IMG/VR virus record: IMGVR_UViG_3300017788_000037
Location: 1-48,115 of that record
Strand: one strand, 5' to 3'
Source: a virus
Length of the DNA: 48,115 bases
A program made the translations under genes and the position numbers. Positions 42,801 to 48,115 of this stretch are shown here, piece by piece. The notes under the pieces were generated by a model. That model was not told the DNA's origin and did no database searches. It saw only the letters and a program-made list of their open reading frames with translations. Each line of letters opens with the position of its first letter. Position 1 is the stretch's first letter.

Positions 42801-43350
42801 AATAAAACTGATTGTCGGTTGTAATTGATGATCCTTCAAATATTTTTATCTTAAACACAATCCTTAACTGTGCAGAAACATCTGGAATTTCAAAGGTTTC
42901 AGAAATAAAGCCCCACTTTTGATAAAGTGTGCTTGTAAATGTTTTTAAGTTTTGAACTATTTGGGACGTTGCTGGATCTGTATATTCATATCCTATAGAA
43001 ACACTTTGCAAGTAAACGCTGTCTGAATAAAAATATGAACCTATGGTAAAGGTTTCAAGATTTTCAAGAGCATTAAAATTTAGTATATTAGGACTAACTA
43101 TTGATGCCTCAAGAGTTTCAGTAACTGGAACATCAACTTCAATTAATGTTAAAGCACTATTTGAAAATGGCTCTTTAAGAGACTCTGACTCCAAAGTTGC
43201 TGTTGCATCTGATATGGTCCAAGAATCAGATATGTCTCTTTGTGCCTCAGAGATTAAACTTTTATAATCAAGTGTGTCGTCTAATGCCCACAAAATTAAT
43301 GGGTGTTCAGAGTATATTTTTTCTGCATATAAATTTGATGGGGTAGACAT
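39886..43350 (-). CDS. Large LamG-type structural protein
   Basis: 1154 aa. At least three beta-sandwich segments resemble LamG/ConA-like jelly rolls: about 285-430 (YTVEFWARIESN ... HIRLIRNSASLLINGEEVLS), about 545-680 (SEQILFKIYNPITGNYF) and about 950-1070 (KVSAMQLWLRYDQ ... FYLNGNLVREPV). These usually bind glycans or act as particle decoration or receptor-binding arms. No catalytic motif, signal peptide or membrane segment. ATG 43350 has AGGAG upstream and a TGCTATAAT box at 43368-43376. Located between RNR and head genes rather than in the tail operon, so head decoration or fibre is uncertain. Confidence 0.7.
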   Translation of the reverse strand: MSTPSNLYAEKIYSEHPLILWALDDTLDYKSLISEAQRDISDSWTISDATATLESESLKEPFSNSALTLIEVDVPVTETLEASIVSPNILNFNALENLETFTIGSYFYSDSVYLQSVSIGYEYTDPATSQIVQNLKTFTSTLYQKWGFISETFEIPDVSAQLRIVFKIKIFEGSSITTDNQFYFNGITLGQWNEEFNTYSLNGVTETTVPSTVSIYGGLDAVEAQAYGIAEYSGYYIAENGLKCKNAGIPLVYGANGVTRLEPYTDASLIIPGKGFLNKSGQYNDYTVEFWARIESNTLTPFKIFGPIASDDGLYVEDGFLTLVIGNQFASHFVGEWFRPMLIHIRLIRNSASLLINGEEVLSLSFDTSTLSLPEELDGNGDDQDWLGFYAHANVYPFEIDCVAIYSYQVPVTVAKRRWVYGQGVISPEGINSAYGGITAFVDYPFADYTANYNYPDFAKWNQGSFDNLTTTATSLRTPEYSLPEIFLDGKTLEELYEDNQDIQDNESGPFIEDKFLSFRPNNTWNSKNTYINFDKFNVLANQVDAFYGVFSSHDLVSEQILFKIYNPITGNYFSIIKDADEIKYSLTYNGDTELLFTSDPITANNIFSVGFNLRSISDNFGGSVSSFFGNQNSLKMYVGGDDSGEYSFTGRIYSVGICSATNFSKMSDSFDEDGIVILSDGSALISHTSSYTLLPSEAYQKYFLDIGVAGYWQDYLPLSYFGQFVKNQDGEEYYDLDFLQFNLGYPTTTTLSEESGNAGYYYDTTGAQIKSYVTFQYVYDGANIVTPFANDQALNQYKVVDMSEYEDWDSTRFEVLNNTLIYPIKTENFNELAIVYSLEFNSRGILTKPILLNKLQLTSQAFNNNSSNPVGTRFGVDLFPYKKNGIYFDYKTKNPFSIYKESTPYLYLTKTSGLEVRGELNALENRGLSLPINKELATSYKVSAMQLWLRYDQDVFPETATEIFEINHKDGTLRFYIQANSSSMDRARVFVLNENGVEYNGVAFYLNGNLVREPVLSLKEWSSIGISFLTSLIYNSYLGNINITGPVLFNNLAYYQANSLQEVESRTFRPWIKVLTDGITTFDWQFWRNNFNWEGMLVIGSSEFYGINPLDIYKTYIGTNKIIVDDGEGLVYQPEKLKIYSEIEWSSTIATPV

Positions 43351-43367
43351 ATTTCTCCTATCCCCTT

Positions 43368-43376
43368 ATTATAGCA
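43368..43376 (-). promoter_or_regulatory. Extended -10 promoter box (TGCTATAAT)
   Basis: Between RNR and LamG-type gene, 17 nt before ATG 43350, followed by AGGAG. Confidence 0.5.
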
Positions 43377-43385
43377 GGGTAGGAA

Positions 43386-45416
43386 CTAATATAATTTAAT
43401 TTCACATGCGTCTGTTGAGCAGTATTTTTCGGACTCAGCATCAAGGTTATCTTTGCCATCATAGATGGCAGACCAATCAATTTTGCCAATTGTTCCGACA
43501 TAAGAGTTATATTCTTCTCTTGTTATTTGAGTATATGGCTGTTGCGGGTATGTTTGATTGCCCATTGGTAAAAATGACACTGCCTTAAGTTGACCCTCGT
43601 GCATGTGAAGTGCTGGAGCAATATGCTTAGACTCTGATTCTTTGTCAAATGAAAGCGTTACAGATACACCATTGTCAGACCAATACTTTTGGGCAGTAGC
43701 AGCCAAACCAATTTTTTCAAAAAGACTTACATCTTTCTCAGATCTTGGATGTCCAGATGCTACAGGGAAATATACTACTGAAGTGTTTGCGGATACTACA
43801 TCATCTTCAATTTTATACCCTGCTGCTTTAAACAAATGAAGCATTGGATCTGTATTGCCAAACCTAATAGCACGAAGATAAAATGCTCCTCCAGGACCCC
43901 AGTGAACTCCAGGCGTTGCGCCAGAAAGTAGGGATACAGAGCCAGAAGGCTTGACGGTAGTTACACGAATTGACTCACGCACACATAGCCACTCTGAATA
44001 TGTGTGATCATATGAACGAATCTTCTTATACCCCTCGTCCATCCAATTACGAACTGTTGGCATACCTTTTGTATCTGCAAATGATGCAATACCTGTTAAA
44101 GATGTTCCAATGCGACGATTACGTTGCATAATTCCATTTGTGGCTTGCCAGTGTGTTGGCATTAATGTAACAGTTTTGCCATATAAATATGCAAACTTTA
44201 GTGTACGAAGAAAATCTTCTTTGTCTTCGTGACGATTTAAATGAACTTCCACAAGAGTACATAATTCATAAGACTCTAGTGGTTGTTCGGCGCATGGATT
44301 AAAACCCATGACACGAGAATCTTTATAGTCTGGAGCATCTGCTAGTCTGCCGTAGTTTCTAGCAACATCTAGCCAAATAAATCCTGGCTCACCATTGTCT
44401 GCAATCAAGTCTACGTAATCTTCATACTTAGTTCCAACCTCAGCAGCGATTGAGTTATTGCTCATCCATGCCCAACCTGGTTTTTCTGAATCAAAAGAGT
44501 TTCTGTCTGGAAAAACCTCTGCATTTTTTAAATTAATAAAATCATTGTCTCCTGGCAGCCCTAAAGCCAAGGTCGCAGAACGACGAACATTTCCAGAAAC
44601 AACGCATGTGCCAATAAGGTTAACAATATCTACTATTGCTCTAGAGTCAAGTTTTTCTCCTGCTCTACCGCCAATTACTCCATCTATCTTATTGTGTAGT
44701 GCAATGAGTGGTGCTGGACCGCTGGCGACCCCTCCAAAGCCTTTTATGGGGGCACCTAGGGGACGAATAAGATCATAACTAAACTTCTGTATGGCCTGAT
44801 TGGGGCGTAGGTATGAGTTTAATAGCATTCTTACAGAGTCTACCCAACCTTCACGAGTGTCTGGAATTTCCCATACATTTTCTGGCTCTGTTGGAGCATA
44901 TATGGTCATCTCTTTGTCTTGACCGATAGTGTCAAACCCTACACCTATACCAAGCATTAAGGCATCCATAACCCATGCAAATAAGGCTCCTGGGTCATTA
45001 CGATCAAGGTCACGAGTAGAAACCATGGCACAATTTTGTAAGGAAGCAGAGTTACGCCTTTCCATAGTCATAGGGGTTCCAAATGCCCATAGACCACGGC
45101 CTGGGGGAGTCCACTTTAAGTTAAACATGCGGTCATAGGCTTCTTGAGCAGACTTTTGGGCTTTGTTGTCATTCCATGGTAGTCTGTTGTCTTTAGCGTG
45201 ATTTTTTTGTACAGAGTACATTCCTTCAATTACCCGCTTGCAAACCTCATGCCATCTTTCCTTTGTACCATCCTCTTTCATGCGAGAGTATGTACGTATA
45301 AAAGTAATTTCACCCAGTGAGTTAGAGCCTGCGTCTGTAAAACCAAAAGGCGATGAGACTCCAATATACTTGTTTACGAATTCATCTGTTAAACGAAAAG
45401 AAAAGATATCTGACAC
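43386..45416 (-). CDS. nrdJ: Class II (adenosylcobalamin-dependent) ribonucleotide reductase
   Basis: 676 aa. Makes deoxyribonucleotides for phage DNA synthesis using B12, as in the monomeric Lactobacillus-type enzyme. All key residues are visible: redox pair C129 and C386, N373, thiyl-radical C375 and E377 (FNPCAEQ), and the C-terminal shuttle pair C666 and C671 (CSTDAC). The spacing of C375-C386 and of C666-C671 equals that of the L. leichmannii enzyme. Also VTTVKPSGSVSLLSG and a conserved KNAEVFP segment. GTG start at 45416 with a weak site. It needs host cobalamin, so the host likely makes or imports it. The gene is shorter than class II enzymes with extra N-terminal domains. Confidence 0.93.
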   Translation of the reverse strand: MSDIFSFRLTDEFVNKYIGVSSPFGFTDAGSNSLGEITFIRTYSRMKEDGTKERWHEVCKRVIEGMYSVQKNHAKDNRLPWNDNKAQKSAQEAYDRMFNLKWTPPGRGLWAFGTPMTMERRNSASLQNCAMVSTRDLDRNDPGALFAWVMDALMLGIGVGFDTIGQDKEMTIYAPTEPENVWEIPDTREGWVDSVRMLLNSYLRPNQAIQKFSYDLIRPLGAPIKGFGGVASGPAPLIALHNKIDGVIGGRAGEKLDSRAIVDIVNLIGTCVVSGNVRRSATLALGLPGDNDFINLKNAEVFPDRNSFDSEKPGWAWMSNNSIAAEVGTKYEDYVDLIADNGEPGFIWLDVARNYGRLADAPDYKDSRVMGFNPCAEQPLESYELCTLVEVHLNRHEDKEDFLRTLKFAYLYGKTVTLMPTHWQATNGIMQRNRRIGTSLTGIASFADTKGMPTVRNWMDEGYKKIRSYDHTYSEWLCVRESIRVTTVKPSGSVSLLSGATPGVHWGPGGAFYLRAIRFGNTDPMLHLFKAAGYKIEDDVVSANTSVVYFPVASGHPRSEKDVSLFEKIGLAATAQKYWSDNGVSVTLSFDKESESKHIAPALHMHEGQLKAVSFLPMGNQTYPQQPYTQITREEYNSYVGTIGKIDWSAIYDGKDNLDAESEKYCSTDACEIKLY

Positions 45417-45476
45417 TTATGTTCCAACTTTCTATTAAAATATTATAAGTACTTTGTAATTTCCAAAGTAGTGTTA

Positions 45477-45485
45477 AGTATATCA
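45477..45485 (-). promoter_or_regulatory. Candidate extended -10 box (TGATATACT)
   Basis: In the 149-nt gap before the RNR gene, 60 nt before its GTG and just downstream of a terminator. Another TATAAT without TG is at 45442-45447. Confidence 0.45.
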
Positions 45486-45490
45486 TAGAA

Positions 45491-45524
45491 TTAAAAAGAA
45501 AAACACGCTTGTTTAAGGCGTGTT
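45491..45524 (-). terminator. Rho-independent terminator after fibre gene
   Basis: Minus strand AACACGC - 9 nt loop - GCGUGUU followed by UUUCUUUUU. A perfect 7-bp stem between the fibre gene stop (45566) and the RNR promoter region. Confidence 0.8.
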
Positions 45525-45565
45525 AATCTCTAGTTTAGAGTTAGTGCTTTGTGTTTTATAAAGTA

Positions 45566-47068
45566 CTATGCACCAATCAACATTAGTTCGCTAAATGCTG
45601 CTCCTGCTGCTGGAGTTGAGAAAGAGAATGTTCCAGAACCATCTGTCGTCAACACCTGTCCTGCTGAACCATCTGCTGCTGGAAGTGTCCAAACTCTGTT
45701 TGTTGAAACAGTTTCTGGAGCCTTAAAACCAACATAATGGCTTGAGTCTGTGTCTGCAAGTCTAAGTTCTGCTGTAGCATTAAGTGTAAACGATGTTCCT
45801 GCTATTGCGCTTGTTAGTGTTTTGTTAGTTAATGTTTCGCTACCCGTCAAAGATACAAAGTTATCATCTGAAAGGGCAGTATTGAATTCGGCAAGAGTGC
45901 CAGTTACGGTGTTTGTTGTTAAAGAAATTGACTTATTTGTAAGGGTATCAGTAGTTGCACGACCAACAAGTGTGTCTGTGTCTGTTGGAAGTGTCAAGGT
46001 TCCTGTATTAGAAATACTTGAAATAACTGGTGTTGTTAGTGTCTTGTTGGTAAGGGTTTCTGAAAGATCTTTTAACAATGTACCGTTTACATAAAGTGAC
46101 TTTCCAGATGCTAAGTTGATATGCTCAGAAGATGTCCATGAGTCTGTGGCATCTACCCAGTTAAATGTCTTATCAGTAGTTCCCTTTAATGTTATACCGC
46201 CACCGTCTGCTGTATTATCTGCTGGTTCTGCAGTATCTCCAAGAACTATGTTTTTATCTTCAACAACAAGGTTAGTTGAGTTAATGTTTGTGGTTGTTCC
46301 GTTGACTGTTAAGTTACCAGAAAGTGTTAAGTCTGTTCCTGATACCGCACCAGTAAATGTTGCACCTGAAAGAGATGCTTTAGCAGCAAGATCTGTAGTA
46401 AGGTCTGCAATTTTAGATTGAGCAATTGCTGCAGATGCATTAATGTCACCATTTACGATAGTGCCATCAGCAATCATTGTGCTAGTTACAGTGCCAGTAT
46501 CACTAGTTGTTACGGCTCCTGCTGGTAAGTCTGTTGTTAGAGCAAGTGTTCCTGTAGTCGCTGGCAAAGTAAGAGTAGCAGCACCATTAGTAATAGATGA
46601 AATTGCTGGAGTTGTAAGTGTTTTATTTGTTAATGTTTCACTACCTGCTAAAGTTGCAAAATCTCCATCTGTTAATGCACTGTTAAATTGTGCTGTAGTT
46701 CCAGATACTGTGTTTGATCCCAAAGCAATAGTTTTATTTGTTAAAGTTTGTGTTGTATCTGTGCCTACTAAAGTAGTGGTTGCATCAGGAATTGTTACTG
46801 TTCTATCTGCGGTAGGGTCTGTTACTTGAAGTGTGGTCTCATAAGAGTCAGCGGTAGCACCTTCAAAAATAATGCTTGTACCAAAAGCAGGGTTAACAGT
46901 AGAGTTAATATCGGCAAAATAATCTATATCTGCCCAGTGATTTGTTCCATCACCAATTTTAAATTTGTTTGTATCTGATTCCCAACCTATTTCGCCAGCA
47001 TTTAATACTGGATTTGCAGATGTCCACTGTGCTGCAGTACCTCTGCGTTGCTGCATTCTGGTTGCCAT
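45566..47068 (-). CDS. Fibre-type protein with repeated modules
   Basis: 500 aa. The N-terminal 50 residues ([19 protein letters not shown] then [17 protein letters not shown]) match the small domain seen at the start of phage tropism-determinant and fibre proteins. The rest is Thr/Leu/Asn-rich beta repeats with TLTNK at residues 108, 146, 338, 375 and 412, a trimeric fibre pattern. A 75-residue module near 100-175 recurs near 362-420. No enzymatic motif. It may be head- or tail-attached. ATG 47068 has AAGGAG upstream and a TGTTATAAT box at 47093-47101; a hairpin terminator follows the gene. Confidence 0.7.
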   Translation of the reverse strand: MATRMQQRRGTAAQWTSANPVLNAGEIGWESDTNKFKIGDGTNHWADIDYFADINSTVNPAFGTSIIFEGATADSYETTLQVTDPTADRTVTIPDATTTLVGTDTTQTLTNKTIALGSNTVSGTTAQFNSALTDGDFATLAGSETLTNKTLTTPAISSITNGAATLTLPATTGTLALTTDLPAGAVTTSDTGTVTSTMIADGTIVNGDINASAAIAQSKIADLTTDLAAKASLSGATFTGAVSGTDLTLSGNLTVNGTTTNINSTNLVVEDKNIVLGDTAEPADNTADGGGITLKGTTDKTFNWVDATDSWTSSEHINLASGKSLYVNGTLLKDLSETLTNKTLTTPVISSISNTGTLTLPTDTDTLVGRATTDTLTNKSISLTTNTVTGTLAEFNTALSDDNFVSLTGSETLTNKTLTSAIAGTSFTLNATAELRLADTDSSHYVGFKAPETVSTNRVWTLPAADGSAGQVLTTDGSGTFSFSTPAAGAAFSELMLIGA

Positions 47069-47092
47069 TTTTTACTCCTTATACTTGGTTAT

Positions 47093-47101
47093 ATTATAAC
47101 A
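47093..47101 (-). promoter_or_regulatory. Candidate extended -10 box (TGTTATAAT)
   Basis: 24 nt before the 500-aa fibre gene ATG at 47068. Confidence 0.45.
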
Positions 47102-47106
47102 GATAA

Positions 47107-47565
47107 TTAGTTAAAATTATCTATTGCTAGTCCGCCATCATACGTTGCTTCAAACTCTGCTGTGTTATACAGACCTGCACTTACTAAAACTCCAGGTTCA
47201 TTATAAGCACCACCACTAATAAAAGTGCTAACAATTAAGCCAGTACCATCAATTGCAGTATCGTGAATGTGATCTTGTAATGTTTCTGCATCTTCAAGAG
47301 TTGCAATTGCAAGCCATTGAGAACTATAGTAAACATGTACACGTTCAGTTAATGAATCAAACCATAAATCCCCATTTTCTGGAGATGCTGGTGCTGTTCC
47401 ACTAACTGGAACTGATGGTGAACTTACTGCAGTATCTACGTATAGTTTTGTTGCTGCATGAACATTTTCAGTAGGGGTGGCAACTGTGACTGTTCCGCCA
47501 AAAGTACCGCCTTCGGCAACGTTAATGCCGTGCTTTACTCTGAAGTCTTTATTTACAGTTGCCAT
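47107..47565 (-). CDS. Small fibre-associated protein
   Basis: 152 aa. N-terminus is strand-rich (MATVNKDFRVKHGINVAEGG) and the middle has the short motif PENGDLWFDSLTERVHVYY then QWLAIA, which is common in phage fibre and appendage proteins. Short gap to the neighbours on both sides, so it belongs to the appendage operon. Exact virion role is not known. Confidence 0.6.
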   Translation of the reverse strand: MATVNKDFRVKHGINVAEGGTFGGTVTVATPTENVHAATKLYVDTAVSSPSVPVSGTAPASPENGDLWFDSLTERVHVYYSSQWLAIATLEDAETLQDHIHDTAIDGTGLIVSTFISGGAYNEPGVLVSAGLYNTAEFEATYDGGLAIDNFN

Positions 47566-47584
47566 AACCTAGCCCCTATCTTAA

Positions 47585-48115
47585 TTATGCTTCAATATAT
47601 GTTTTGTGTACTTTAACAGCAGTATCTGCTGCAGCACCAGTTACTAGTAGGCGGACATTTCCACCGTTATAATCTGCGTCGGTAGTTCCAAGAACAGCAT
47701 TGCTGAATACATCTGCATACTCTGTTAGATAGACGTTGTTGTTTCCATCTACAGTAACTAAAACCTCAATTACTTCAATGTCAGAACCTTTTTTCATCTG
47801 AACAATATATTTTGCAGATGAGTAAGTGCTTACTGCCCATGAATCAATTACTGTTGCGCTTGTAGAAGCGGTAGCAGTAGCAGTTCCAAGCAAAGCATCT
47901 ATAAGAGTTACAGAACCTGCTGTAACGTTTCCAGATCCTGCATTAACTCCTGCAAATGTAGGTGTTGCGCCTGAGTGTAAGTCTTGTGGTGTAGATAATG
48001 TAATTGCACCAGTTGATGCAGTTGCACTAATTTGGTTTGCTGTACCAGTGATTGAAAGTACACCAGTGTTTGTTACAGCATCGCCTTCAATGCTGATACC
48101 AGTTCCAGCGGTAAC
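47585..48115 (-). CDS. Fibre-like structural protein (5' end cut by window edge)
   Basis: The frame ending at 47585 is open without a stop right up to base 48115, giving at least 176 aa. A TTG at 47893 is only an internal codon. The extra N-terminal part reads VTAGTGISIEGDAVTNTGVL then STGAITLSTPQDL, with Gly/Thr/Ser-rich beta repeats of the kind found in phage fibres. The C-terminus (DIEVIEVLVTVDGNNNVYLT) is a small beta domain. The true start is outside the window. Confidence 0.65.
   Translation of the reverse strand, partial: VTAGTGISIEGDAVTNTGVLSITGTANQISATASTGAITLSTPQDLHSGATPTFAGVNAGSGNVTAGSVTLIDALLGTATATASTSATVIDSWAVSTYSSAKYIVQMKKGSDIEVIEVLVTVDGNNNVYLTEYADVFSNAVLGTTDADYNGGNVRLLVTGAAADTAVKVHKTYIEA

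Larger units (their letters stand above)
45417..45565 (-). other. Longest non-coding gap (149 nt)
   Basis: Holds the fibre terminator and the RNR promoter candidates. No gene, tRNA or riboswitch-like fold is evident; a cobalamin riboswitch would be expected to be larger and to carry a B12-box, which I do not see. Confidence 0.6.

Noticed and set aside
45417-45565. Cobalamin riboswitch before the B12-dependent RNR
   Set aside because: The gap is short and mostly terminator plus promoter; no B12-box-like element seen.
45750-46829. Three plus-strand frames of 101-128 codons
   Set aside because: Mirror the Thr/Leu repeat coding of the fibre gene; Val/Ser-rich translations lack any domain pattern.
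1-48115. tRNA genes, insertion sequences, attachment sites
   Set aside because: Gaps are too short for tRNAs, and I saw no transposase, integrase or flanking repeats.

Overview
The window is a 48 kb piece of a tailed double-stranded DNA phage (Caudoviricetes, siphovirus plan). Every gene I can support lies on the minus strand, so transcription runs from the right edge to the left edge. Genes are packed with 1-17 nt overlaps or very short gaps, the sequence is AT-rich, and no tRNA, rRNA, integrase, repressor or CRISPR array is visible. No lysis gene (holin, endolysin) is recognisable either, so the window is probably not the whole genome. Both edges cut genes: the terminase large subunit on the left and a fibre-like protein on the right. 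The tail chaperone pair, the LamG-type structural protein, the DnaE-type polymerase with DnaB and CHC2 primase, and the extended -10 promoters with possible leaderless mRNAs suggest a phage of an actinobacterium, perhaps an AT-rich aquatic one. That host assignment is inference.

Layout in transcription order. (1) 48115-45566: three fibre or appendage proteins, ended by a hairpin terminator. (2) 45416-43386: a complete class II (B12-dependent) ribonucleotide reductase. (3) 43350-39472: a LamG-type structural protein and a small pre-portal protein. (4) 39479-32164: portal, prohead protease fused to scaffold (with a likely nested scaffold start), major capsid protein, and five connector or completion proteins. 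(5) 32092-14070: major tail protein, two related tail assembly chaperones, a 2658-residue tape measure, distal tail protein, a 1501-residue tail hub-like protein, a LysM protein and three minor tail proteins. (6) 14056-12836: a zinc ribbon protein, an HTH protein and two small proteins leading into replication. (7) 12843-2562: DnaB helicase, DnaG-type primase, ssDNA-binding protein, DNA polymerase III alpha, RecA-like ATPase, two different candidate junction nucleases, a Cas4-like Fe-S nuclease and small zinc proteins. (8) 2557-1: small HTH protein, MazG/Nmad1-like protein, terminase small and large subunits.

The genes form one programme: nucleotide supply (RNR), an almost self-contained replisome with recombination and junction processing, then packaging and virion assembly. 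Regulation is readable from the gaps. Nearly every intergenic gap above about 20 nt carries a TGNTATAAT-like extended -10 box, and three gaps also carry hairpin terminators. I see no wholly new multi-gene system. The most unusual items are the recurrent promoter motif with leaderless candidates, the duplicated tail chaperone whose long copy is an in-frame G-T fusion, the nested scaffold, and the LysM protein in the tail operon.
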